This document shows, in pieces, positions 1 through 7,372 of a DNA stretch of 64,000 nucleotides. Below the pieces are notes generated by a model. That model was not told the DNA's origin and did not search any database. It saw only the letters and a program-made list of their open reading frames with translations. How positions within the stretch are numbered: the first letter of the stretch is position 1; each line of letters starts with the position of its first letter. This stretch comes from Candidatus Litorirhabdus singularis (GTDB lineage Bacteria; Pseudomonadota; Gammaproteobacteria; Pseudomonadales; Halieaceae): assembly GCF_026262625.1 (NCBI RefSeq), contig NZ_SHNN01000003.1, positions 1-64,000 of the forward strand, in the 5' to 3' direction. Both the position numbers and the translations under genes were made by a program.

Positions 1-368
1 CTGGGCTGGGCGCTCCCGTCCAGCTCCTGATGGGCAAACCGGATCAGGGGTTCGGCCGCAGCTCGAAGTTCGGTTTGCGTTTTGCCTTACCCTTCTTCAA
101 CTTACCGCCACCAGCCACAAAAACTCCTACCATCCAGCTCGGCATAGGCTCGGTTCCACCAACCTCCCCGCCATCCCCAGCAAAAACCCCTTCCCTTTCT
201 TCCAGTTACTGACCACCTCCACCACACACCATCCGCCTCATAATCGGGTGCTCTAACTAGCCACTAGCATCCACGATAGAAAACGCTTTAAGAATCAGAG
301 TCTTTACTGGCGCGAGAGCACCCGACTCTGAAAATCGCACTGGAAAAGTGGAGAGAAGATTAATGATT
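1..368. other. Stretch without a recognisable gene
   Basis: No open frame here looks like a protein I recognise. The only structure seen is an 11-nt inverted repeat, TCGGGTGCTCT at 244-254 and its exact complement at 315-325, separated by 60 nt. A minus-strand frame ending near 32 encodes a short Lys/Arg-rich tail, but it opens directly behind a stop codon near 212 and has no clear start, so I do not call it a gene. Confidence 0.4.
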
Positions 369-394
369 TGTGGTCGAATGAATTCGACCCCACA
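369..394. repeat. Dispersed GAAT..ATTC palindrome (REP-like)
   Basis: TGTGG followed by TCGAAT-GA-ATTCGA and then CCCCACA forms a near-perfect hairpin with a two-base turn. The same GAAT-NN-ATTC core inside a GC-rich stem recurs at 30356-30373, 33626-33643 and 33677-33694, and in a decayed form at 31261-31283. It lies in non-coding DNA and has no T-tract, so it is not a typical terminator. Confidence 0.55.
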
Positions 395-443
395 GTTTGG
401 GTAGAGCCTGACAAGGTCAGCGGTTCGAATGCGGAGCAAGAAA

Positions 444-473
444 AAAGACCAAGCCTAAGCAGACTCGGTCTTT
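444..473 (-). terminator. Rho-independent terminator, second copy
   Basis: A 10-bp stem (AAAGACCGAG with CTTGGTCTTT on the minus strand, one G-T pair) is followed by a run of T. It lies downstream of the partial tRNA-Ala copy, in the same relative place as the terminator of the intact tRNA. Confidence 0.6.
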
Positions 474-555
474 ATAAATATTGGTGGAGCTAAGCGGGAT
501 CGAACGGGCCGGCCATCCGGCGCTGACAAGGTCAGCGGCTCGAATGAGGAGCAAG

Positions 556-588
556 AAAAAAGGCAGTACCCATGAGGTACTGCCTTTT
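556..588 (-). terminator. Rho-independent terminator of gltX/tRNA-Ala
   Basis: A perfect 9-bp stem GGCAGTACC/GGTACTGCC with a five-base loop (562-584) has A/T runs on both sides, giving six U after the stem on the minus strand. It begins only a few bases after the tRNA-Ala 3' end and is the natural end of that transcript. Confidence 0.8.
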
Positions 589-592
589 GTAT

Positions 593-668
593 TGGTGGAG
601 CTAAGCGGGATCGAACCGCTGACCTCAACACTGCCAGTGTTGCGCTCTCCCAGCTGAGCTATAGCCCC
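593..668 (-). tRNA. tRNA-Ala (anticodon GGC)
   Basis: The minus strand folds as a complete 76-nt tRNA with encoded CCA. The acceptor stem is GGGGCTA/TAGCTCC, the D-arm begins GCTC and closes GAGC, the anticodon stem is CAACA/TGTTG with loop CTGGCAG (anticodon GGC), and the T-arm contains GTTCGATC. It reads GCC/GCT alanine codons. It sits about 90 nt downstream of gltX on the same strand. A tRNA-Ala(GGC) next to gltX is a common gammaproteobacterial arrangement. Confidence 0.95.
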
Positions 669-757
669 AGTATTTTGTGTTTCCGCTAACTGGTGCGGAT
701 TGGGGCCAAGCCCCAAGAAGCGCGCATTTTAGTGATGCACCGGTGCCCTGTCAAATG

Positions 758-2257
758 CTAATCCGGCAGAGCGTCGTAGGCCTTCTCCAGCTTTTTCATG
801 CCCTTCTTGGAGACGCCGCCCAAAATGTCTATGGCTTGGCGCAATCGGGCGCGGGTCATGTCGGGGCCCAGCAAAATCATGGCGTCGAAGATGGAGAAGG
901 AGGCGGCAGAGCCGCACACGGCAATGAAGAACGGGGCCAGGAAGTCTTTCATTTTCACTTCCAGGGCGTCGGCGATGGTTTTGAGGTCGTTAAACACGGC
1001 ATCGCGCTCCCAGTGACGCTGGGCTTCTAGCCGCCAGAGAGCAAATTGCAGGGCTTTTACGGTGTCTTCGCGTTCGCCTTTGAGGTCGGCAAAGCTGTCT
1101 TCGGTCAGTGGCAGGGTGCCAGACACCAAAAAGCTGGCCAGCGGGGCAAAGTCGCTCAGGGTTTCCATGCGCTGACGGGCATGGGGCAGTATCGACAGCA
1201 GGGTCTTGCGGTTAAACGCCCACTCCTGCAGCCGGTCGGCCAGTTCTTCGTCGGTGTGGTTTTCGCGTATCCACATGCCGTTGAGCCAGCTCAGCTTTTC
1301 GACATCAAAGATGGGGCCACCCAGGGAGACGCGCTGAATATCAAAGTTCATGATCATATCGCCCAGCGTAAACTTCTCGCTTTCGTCGGGCATCGACCAG
1401 CCCATGCGGCCCAGGTAGTTGAGCAGCGCCTCGGGCAGAAAGCCCATGCGCTCGTAGTACATGATGCTGGTGGGGTTCTTGCGCTTGCTCAGCTTGCTCT
1501 TGTCGGGGTTACGCAGCAGCGGCAGGTGGCACAGTACCGGCATGTCCCAGCCAAAGTATTCGTACAGCAGCTTGTGCTTGGGCGCTGAGTTAATCCACTC
1601 TTCGCCGCGTAGCACGTGGGTAATATCCATCAGGTGATCGTCCACCACGTTGGCCAGGTGGTAGGTGGGCATACCGTCAGATTTGATCAGTATCTGGGCG
1701 TCGACCATGCCCCAATCAAGCTCGATGGTGCCGCGCAGCAGGTCGTCTACGGCGCAGCTGCCCTCCTCCTCGGGTACCATCATGCGAATAACACAGGGGT
1801 CACCGGCCTGTTCACGGCGGGCTACTTCGTCTGCGGGCAGTATCAGGTCAGAGGGCTTGAGTGCGGTGCTGTTGCCAGCCTCACGGCGGCCGTCACGCAA
1901 TACGGTGAGTTCTTCCGGGGTGCGGTAGCATTTAAACGCTTTGCCCTCAGCCAGCAGCTGCTCAGCGTAGTCGGCGTACAGGTGCATGCGCTCGCTCTGG
2001 CGGTAGGGGCCGTAATCGCCCCCTACATCGGGGCCTTCGTCCCAGTCCAGTCCCAACCAGCGCAGGCTGTCTAATATGGCCTGCTCAGACTCCGGAGTAC
2101 TGCGGGTCTGGTCGGTGTCTTCTATGCGCAGTATGAACTTGCCGCCGTGAGCACGGGAAAAGCACATATTGAACAGCGCAATATAGGCGGTGCCTACGTG
2201 GGGGTCGCCGGTGGGCGAAGGCGCAATACGGGTTCTAACGGGTTTTTGAGCAGTCAT
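758..2257 (-). CDS. gltX: Glutamyl-tRNA synthetase
   Basis: A class I aminoacyl-tRNA synthetase that charges tRNA-Glu with glutamate in the cytoplasm. The HIGH-type motif is near residues 13-23 ([11 protein letters not shown]), followed by the conserved RIEDTD and Y-R-Q-S-E-R segments. The KMSKS-type loop reads KLSKR around residue 250, and the C-terminal half is the helical anticodon-binding domain. At 499 residues it has family length. The ATG at 2257 is chosen because it leads straight into the conserved [13 protein letters not shown] 18 nt upstream is the only alternative. tRNA-Ala follows on the same strand, and the catabolic operon ends 44 nt upstream, so some readthrough into gltX is possible. 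Confidence 0.97.
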   Translation of the reverse strand: MTAQKPVRTRIAPSPTGDPHVGTAYIALFNMCFSRAHGGKFILRIEDTDQTRSTPESEQAILDSLRWLGLDWDEGPDVGGDYGPYRQSERMHLYADYAEQLLAEGKAFKCYRTPEELTVLRDGRREAGNSTALKPSDLILPADEVARREQAGDPCVIRMMVPEEEGSCAVDDLLRGTIELDWGMVDAQILIKSDGMPTYHLANVVDDHLMDITHVLRGEEWINSAPKHKLLYEYFGWDMPVLCHLPLLRNPDKSKLSKRKNPTSIMYYERMGFLPEALLNYLGRMGWSMPDESEKFTLGDMIMNFDIQRVSLGGPIFDVEKLSWLNGMWIRENHTDEELADRLQEWAFNRKTLLSILPHARQRMETLSDFAPLASFLVSGTLPLTEDSFADLKGEREDTVKALQFALWRLEAQRHWERDAVFNDLKTIADALEVKMKDFLAPFFIAVCGSAASFSIFDAMILLGPDMTRARLRQAIDILGGVSKKGMKKLEKAYDALPD

Positions 2258-2301
2258 TTTAGAGTCTGGCCACAACTTAAGTGGCGGCGATTATACGGCA
2301 A

Positions 2302-3771
2302 TTATCGCGCAGCGGCAGCCCGTCCGGCGCGGCGGCCAAAGTAAGTGGCATCACCAATCGACATACCGCTGGCATAGCCTTCTGCGGTGCGCGGCAGCCC
2401 GGCGGTGGTGCGCCCGGCGGCATACAAACCTTTGATGGTCTGACCGGTGGGGGTTTGTACTTCGCCGTCGATGCTGGTTTCCAGGCCACCGAAGGTAAAT
2501 GAGGGGTAGTAAATACCGCTGTCTATGGAGAAGTCCAACAGCGCATAGGGCGGCTTGTTCAGCGGCCGCAGCCATTCTTCGCTTTTATGAAACAGTGGGT
2601 CCTGGCCCTGTTCGGCATAGCGGTTATAGGTGTCCATGGTGGCACTGAGCGAACCCTCGGCAAAGCCGGCGTCGCGCTCCAGGTCGGCAAAGGTCTCGGC
2701 CACCTCTACCACTTGCGCCGCCGAGTACATGGGCGGCTCGGTGTATATGTCGCTGTCGACCACCATATACACCTTGCGGTTGCTCTGGTTCAGGCAGTGA
2801 TGAGCACCGCGTGAGTGATAACAGTCTTCATTGATAAAACGGTTGCCCTGCTCGTTGACGAACACGCCTTTGCAGAACTCGCCCGAGGGGTACCAGATGA
2901 CGGAGACAAAGCCTTCGTGCATATTGATGGCAGCAGCACCGGCGCCCATGCCCATGAGAATACCGCTGCCGTTGTCGCCGGGGCTGCCAATAGGCGTGCC
3001 GTCGACCAGACGCGGTGCGTAACGGGCCACCATGTCGCGGTTCATGATGAAGCCGCCACAGCACAGCACCACGCCTTGTCGGGCACGCCAGGCGCGTTGC
3101 TCGCCGTCTTGACGCACCATTAGGCCGACCACCGTATCGCCCTCGCAAATCAGGGTGAGTGCGCGGGTATCAAAGTGCACGTCGATATCGGTAGCGGCAA
3201 TGGCAGCGGTGAGGGTTGCCATGAGGGTAGCGCCGCCCTCTTCCCAGTGAGCTTTGGGTTTGTGCGCACGCGGGGCTGGTTGTGACAGTTGCTGTTCGGC
3301 ATGGCCTTTTTCATTGCCGGAGTAAGCCAGCGATTGATACTCGGGAGTATTGGTGTGCTTGCCACCGTAAAACTGGGGGTTAAACACCACGCCCTGGCTC
3401 ACCAGCCAGTCATAGTGTTCCAGGCTGTCGCGGCAGTAGGCCTGTACGCGGCTGTCGTCGGTATGGTGGCCCGCTGCGGTGCGCACGTAGGCTTCCATCG
3501 CTTCTACGCTGTCTTCAAAGCCACAGGCTTGCTGAATGGGAGTCCCACCGCCCAAGTAGATCTGGCCGCCGGCCAAGGCGGTGGTGCCGCCACTGCCACT
3601 GGCCAGTTCCAGCAGGGTTACCGCAGCGCCGCTGGCATGGGCCTGCAGTGCAGCGCAGGCACCGGCGCCACCATAGCCAATCACCAGTACATCGGTCTCA
3701 GCGTGCCAGTGGTCTATGTCGGCGGCGCTTAGGGGTTGATTGGGGTCTAGCTTATCGGTGGTCCCGGCCAT
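2302..3771 (-). CDS. FAD-dependent dehydrogenase (FAD-binding 2 / KstD-fumarate reductase type)
   Basis: A flavoprotein of the fumarate reductase/3-ketosteroid dehydrogenase superfamily, 489 residues. The dinucleotide-binding motif GYGGAG is at residues 32-37, followed by an acidic residue near 55. A second FAD-contact segment at the C-terminus contains GLYAAGRTTAGLP. The middle is the substrate-capping domain. No signal peptide or Tat motif is visible, so it is probably cytoplasmic. It is the last gene of a five-gene operon, starting 4 nt after the preceding stop, with GGAG upstream of its ATG. Substrate unknown. With the other genes it could oxidise or desaturate a sugar- or cyclitol-derived intermediate. 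A steroid substrate is possible but nothing nearby supports it. Confidence 0.85.
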   Translation of the reverse strand: MAGTTDKLDPNQPLSAADIDHWHAETDVLVIGYGGAGACAALQAHASGAAVTLLELASGSGGTTALAGGQIYLGGGTPIQQACGFEDSVEAMEAYVRTAAGHHTDDSRVQAYCRDSLEHYDWLVSQGVVFNPQFYGGKHTNTPEYQSLAYSGNEKGHAEQQLSQPAPRAHKPKAHWEEGGATLMATLTAAIAATDIDVHFDTRALTLICEGDTVVGLMVRQDGEQRAWRARQGVVLCCGGFIMNRDMVARYAPRLVDGTPIGSPGDNGSGILMGMGAGAAAINMHEGFVSVIWYPSGEFCKGVFVNEQGNRFINEDCYHSRGAHHCLNQSNRKVYMVVDSDIYTEPPMYSAAQVVEVAETFADLERDAGFAEGSLSATMDTYNRYAEQGQDPLFHKSEEWLRPLNKPPYALLDFSIDSGIYYPSFTFGGLETSIDGEVQTPTGQTIKGLYAAGRTTAGLPRTAEGYASGMSIGDATYFGRRAGRAAAAR

Positions 3772-3775
3772 TGGG

Positions 3776-4867
3776 TTAGTCTCCGGCTGATGCTAAGGCC
3801 TGCTCGGCTTGTCGCTGCGCTAGCAAGCTGATCTCTGCGGCCTTGAAGGCGTGGCGTTGAGTCATGGCATGTTCGGTGCGGTTGAGGCTATCCAGTATCA
3901 GCTGACCAAAGAACGGAAAGCCGCTGCGGCCCAGGCATTCAATTTCCTGCTCGCCTTCACCGTTGACCAGAAACAAACGCGAACTGGGGGCTTCGCGGGC
4001 CACATCCAGATACTTGCGCAGCTCCATGGTGCCTTCGGTGCCCACAATAAAGGTACGCCCGTCACCCCAGGTGCGCAGGCCGTCGGGGGTAAACCAGTCC
4101 ACCCGGGTGTAGAAGGAGGCGCCGTTATCGCCGGTGAGCGAGATCTCGCCAAAATCTTCCAGGTCGGGCGTGGTCGGGTTGTTCATATTAGCGACGCGGG
4201 CAAAGTTGATGCTGGCATCGTGGCAGCCGGCGTAGGTTAAAAACTGTTCTACCTGATGGCTGCCAATGTCGGTGAGAATGCCACCGGTGCAGTCTTTATC
4301 AAAAAACCACAGTGGGCGCGTGTCGCGGGCCAGCCGATGCGGCGCAATGTTCAGCACTTGCAGTACGCGGCCAATAGCGCCTGCCTTAATCATCTCACCG
4401 GCGGTCCAGGCGGCGTCGTTGTGCAGGCGCTCGGCGTAATAGACCATGTATTTACGACGGGTCACGCTGACCACATCGCGCACCATGCTCAGCTGCTCCA
4501 AGCTGGTGAAGGGAGATTTGTCGGTGAAATAGTCTTTGCCCGCGGCCAGTACCTGACGACCCAGTTCGGCGCGGTCGTTGGGAATAACAGCACTGGTTAC
4601 CAGGTTTATGTCCGAGTCGGTTAGTACTTGGCTCATGCGGTCTGCCACTTGTACGCCGGGGTAGCGCTGTACAAACTCGGCAACTTTTTGCGGGTCGGGG
4701 TCATAGACCCACTTCAGGGTAGCGCCGGCATCCAGCAGGCCGTTGCACTGGCCGTTGATATGGCCATGGTCCAGCCCTACCGCCGCAAACTGAAATTCGC
4801 CGGGGCCCACCACCACTTCGGCCTTGGCCGTGGGGGCGTAGTTGGCGCCATCGCTAATATCTACCAT
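3776..4867 (-). CDS. Gfo/Idh/MocA-family oxidoreductase, atypical GLDHGH subtype
   Basis: An NAD(P)-dependent sugar/cyclitol dehydrogenase fold of 363 residues. The N-terminal Rossmann strand ends in a GLDHGH segment (31-36) in place of the usual GxGxxG, and the usual EKP signature is replaced by DKSP at 116-119. A D-x-G-x-H segment (TDIGSH) in the C-terminal domain keeps the catalytic-type histidine. The ATG at 4867 is chosen because upstream in-frame sequence is Cys/Trp-rich and overlaps the transporter gene. It begins 7 nt after the transporter stop. This subtype is familiar from planctomycete catabolic clusters. Reaction unknown. Redox at a sugar carbon, giving or using a keto-sugar, is inferred. 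Confidence 0.85.
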   Translation of the reverse strand: MVDISDGANYAPTAKAEVVVGPGEFQFAAVGLDHGHINGQCNGLLDAGATLKWVYDPDPQKVAEFVQRYPGVQVADRMSQVLTDSDINLVTSAVIPNDRAELGRQVLAAGKDYFTDKSPFTSLEQLSMVRDVVSVTRRKYMVYYAERLHNDAAWTAGEMIKAGAIGRVLQVLNIAPHRLARDTRPLWFFDKDCTGGILTDIGSHQVEQFLTYAGCHDASINFARVANMNNPTTPDLEDFGEISLTGDNGASFYTRVDWFTPDGLRTWGDGRTFIVGTEGTMELRKYLDVAREAPSSRLFLVNGEGEQEIECLGRSGFPFFGQLILDSLNRTEHAMTQRHAFKAAEISLLAQRQAEQALASAGD

Positions 4868-4874
4868 ACCGTGC

Positions 4875-6227
4875 TTACCACATTCCCAGTTTGACCAAGG
4901 TACTGTACGTGACGCTGGCCAGCACCACCACAATGCACAGCACCATAGCGGTATTAAACAGCAGCGCGCGCCCGCCTGTGGGCATGGCATCGCCTAAGTA
5001 GTCGCGACGATTGTTCAGCACCAGCCAGCCGACGTAGGCGATGGGCAACAGAAACCCGCAAATGGCTGAGGTAGGCAGTACCACCCAGGCGCCCATGGTC
5101 GACCACACAAACACCCCCAGCACCGCCGGTGTCGGCAGCAACAGCGCCAGGCGATACTTGCGCGAATCATGCGACCAGCCAAACATCTCCGCAGCAGCAG
5201 CCCCGCAACACAGCATGTGCATAACCAGTGAACCCACCGCCATACCCAGCACGCCAAAGGCAAAGATCAAACGACCGGTGACCTCACCCAGCCCGGCCTC
5301 GGCGAACATGCCGCTGGCCTGCGCCGGTGACAGCTTGCCGGCTATATCCAGGTCACTGCCGTAAAAGGCTCCGGCGGCGGCAATTGATATCAAACTGGTC
5401 ACCAGTATGTAGGGGATCACCAAACCCAGCACAATGTCATAGCGCGACAGCTCGCGGTGTGACGGCCCCCAATTGCGGTGCAACAGGGTGTAGCCGTAAA
5501 CAAAGGTCATATTAATACCCACCGCTGTGCCCAGTGCGGCCATGATGGTGGTGACACCGGCGGCATCGGTGGGCAGGGATGAGGGAATGTAACCGGCCGC
5601 GACTGCGCCCCAGTCAACCTGACCCTGCGCGCTGGCCGATAGCACCACCCAGGCAAAGCTGATAATAATCATGCCGCTAAGCAGCTTGACTCCGTTTTCA
5701 AACAGCGCCACCGCACGGCCACCGGCACCGTAGTGCCACGCTGTGTAGGCGCACACGCACCACACCGCCACCGCCAGACCCAGCAGGTAAAAGTCGCGCG
5801 CCAGACCGCCGGTTTCTTTCAGACTGAAGCCGGTGCCTACTTCAACAATTTCTTCCAGCATGCCGGCGCTAAGCGGGTAGTGAGAAAAGCCCCAGATAAT
5901 ACTGGAGGCCAGCGCCGCAATGGCCCAGGCCCAGGCCAAACCCGGGTGCACGTATTCGCGCATGGCCTTGAACGGGGCCATACCAGTACTCAGGGTCTGG
6001 TGCGACAGGGCAAACAACATGATGCAGCCCACCAGCATAGACAGGGGTTGCACCCACAGCAGCTCGTAACCGTACATGCCGCCAATGGTCAGTGAAGTAA
6101 TGGCACTGCCACCTCCGAGTGTCATGGCTCCCTGCAGCCAACCGGGGCCGCTCAGGCGCAGGTATGAGGGCAGCTTAACCAGCCAGGGTTTCTGTGCCAG
6201 TGCGTCGAGCCGTTCTGCTTCAGTCAT
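4875..6227 (-). CDS. Nramp-fold membrane transporter lacking the metal-site motifs
   Basis: A polytopic inner-membrane protein of 450 residues with about 11 hydrophobic segments. The start GPGWLQGAMTLGGGSA matches the first helix of Nramp/MntH transporters. However, the metal-binding DPGN is replaced by a Gly-rich LGGG, and the methionine motif of helix 6 (usually MPHNLYLHS) is replaced by a segment reading NMTFVYGYTLLHR. It is therefore unlikely to carry Mn or Fe. It overlaps the upstream dehydrogenase by 4 nt (ATGA) and lies 7 nt from the next gene, so it is translationally embedded in a sugar-oxidation operon. I infer an organic substrate or product of that pathway. Confidence 0.8.
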   Translation of the reverse strand: MTEAERLDALAQKPWLVKLPSYLRLSGPGWLQGAMTLGGGSAITSLTIGGMYGYELLWVQPLSMLVGCIMLFALSHQTLSTGMAPFKAMREYVHPGLAWAWAIAALASSIIWGFSHYPLSAGMLEEIVEVGTGFSLKETGGLARDFYLLGLAVAVWCVCAYTAWHYGAGGRAVALFENGVKLLSGMIIISFAWVVLSASAQGQVDWGAVAAGYIPSSLPTDAAGVTTIMAALGTAVGINMTFVYGYTLLHRNWGPSHRELSRYDIVLGLVIPYILVTSLISIAAAGAFYGSDLDIAGKLSPAQASGMFAEAGLGEVTGRLIFAFGVLGMAVGSLVMHMLCCGAAAAEMFGWSHDSRKYRLALLLPTPAVLGVFVWSTMGAWVVLPTSAICGFLLPIAYVGWLVLNNRRDYLGDAMPTGGRALLFNTAMVLCIVVVLASVTYSTLVKLGMW

Positions 6228-7369
6228 CGGTACGACTTCTCCATATCCACATGCACTTCAATATCGGCTTTTTGACGCAGGCTGGAGTTGGCCAAACGGA
6301 CCTCCAGTGCTTGTTGGTAAGCGGCGCTGTCCAGCGGCAGCTTGACGCACTGACCCTGCCAGGCTGACAACAAAATGGCGTTGGCCAGTGCCAGCGAATC
6401 CAATCCCTGCACAGCAGGTGCTATCAGGTCGGCGCCGCTGCTGATGGCGTCGACAAAGTTCTGCAACATGGCCGCATGTTGGTCGGTGGCCGTCGGCACT
6501 GTAATTACCGTGGTTTCCTGCTGCGGCTGACCGAACATGTCGCGAGTCTCGCGGTTGTACTGTGCGGTGCCGGGTTCGTTGCGCGTGTGGGTCAGCACCT
6601 CGCCGTCGTAACAGAGCATGCCCAGGTCACCGACAATATCCAGCCGGTTCACCCCCGGCGCTTCGCCGGTAGAGCCGACAAACACGCCGCTGGCGCCATT
6701 GGCATATTCAAAATGGGCGGTGGCTTCGTCTTCTACTTCAATATCGTGGTACTTACCAAAGCTGCAAAAACCGTTCACTACCAAGGGCATGCCACACAGC
6801 CATTGCAGAATATCCAGGTTGTGAATGCACTGGTTCATTAACAGGCCGCCGCCTTCACCGCGCCAGGTGGCACGCCAGTCGCTGACCTGAAAATACACCT
6901 CGGGCCGAAACCAGTTGGTCATGGTCCATTGAGTGCGTTGCAACGGGCCCAGCAGGCCTGCGCTTAACATTGATTTCATGTGCGCATACACGGGATCAAT
7001 ACGCTGGTTGAGCATCACCCCAAATACCTGCTCTTTAGTCGCCGCCGCCAATACGCTCTCGGCTTCGGCCAGTGACAAGCCCATGGGTTTTTCCAGCATC
7101 AGGTGCAGGCCACGCTCCAGCACGTAGCGGCCAATCTCGGCGTGGCTCATGGTAGGTGTCGCGACGATTATCGCATCACACAGACCGGAATCTACCAGCT
7201 CGCGGTAGTCATTAAATACAGTGGCTCCCGATGCATTGAGATCCGCAGGCGGATTACGCGCCGCAACAGCGGTCAGGGTAGCACCCCGCACTGCCCCGCT
7301 TTGAATACGACCGATATGCTGCTGACCAATGTTACCCAGCCCGACCACGCCTACGCGCACGGCGGTCAT
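6224..7369 (-). CDS. Gfo/Idh/MocA-family oxidoreductase (canonical motifs)
   Basis: 381 residues. The Rossmann fingerprint GLGNIG is at 10-15 and the EKP cofactor-site motif at 93-95. The C-terminal alpha/beta domain carries a conserved histidine in NQCIHNLD, the place of the usual D-x-G-x-H-x-x-D. The family oxidises or reduces hydroxyl groups of sugars and inositols with NAD(P). The gene starts 3 nt after the stop of the DUF1080/cytochrome gene and its end overlaps the transporter start by 4 nt. A second, divergent family member lies two genes downstream, so two successive or opposite redox steps on one substrate are plausible. The exact substrate cannot be read from sequence. Confidence 0.9.
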   Translation of the reverse strand: MTAVRVGVVGLGNIGQQHIGRIQSGAVRGATLTAVAARNPPADLNASGATVFNDYRELVDSGLCDAIIVATPTMSHAEIGRYVLERGLHLMLEKPMGLSLAEAESVLAAATKEQVFGVMLNQRIDPVYAHMKSMLSAGLLGPLQRTQWTMTNWFRPEVYFQVSDWRATWRGEGGGLLMNQCIHNLDILQWLCGMPLVVNGFCSFGKYHDIEVEDEATAHFEYANGASGVFVGSTGEAPGVNRLDIVGDLGMLCYDGEVLTHTRNEPGTAQYNRETRDMFGQPQQETTVITVPTATDQHAAMLQNFVDAISSGADLIAPAVQGLDSLALANAILLSAWQGQCVKLPLDSAAYQQALEVRLANSSLRQKADIEVHVDMEKSYR

Positions 7370-7372
7370 GGC

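Larger units (their letters stand above)
408..616 (-). repeat. Imperfect tandem duplication (about 115 bp) of the tRNA-Ala 3' end and its terminator
   Basis: Two units are visible. Each holds, on the minus strand, the last 24 nt of tRNA-Ala including CCA (482-505, and 593-616 inside the intact gene), then a hairpin with a T-run, then a conserved block containing CCGCTGACCTTGTCAG (408-432 and 523-547). The outer copy has only the tRNA 3' end, joined to unrelated GC-rich sequence at 506-522. The conserved block itself looks like a piece of a tRNA T-arm. Unequal recombination, or integration and excision at the tRNA 3' end, would leave such a structure. Confidence 0.65.

Noticed and set aside
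408-440. A plus-strand tRNA gene suggested by a T-arm-like GGTTCGAAT
   Set aside because: No acceptor stem, D-arm or full-length fold can be formed; best read as a fragment.
408-616. Possible CRISPR-like array
   Set aside because: Only two long imperfect units are present, one being part of a tRNA gene, with no spacer-repeat regularity and no cas genes.
3776-4990. Longer N-terminus for the atypical Gfo/Idh/MocA protein
   Set aside because: The extra 41 residues are Cys/Trp-rich and overlap the transporter gene by over 100 nt; the ATG at 4867 fits the operon spacing.
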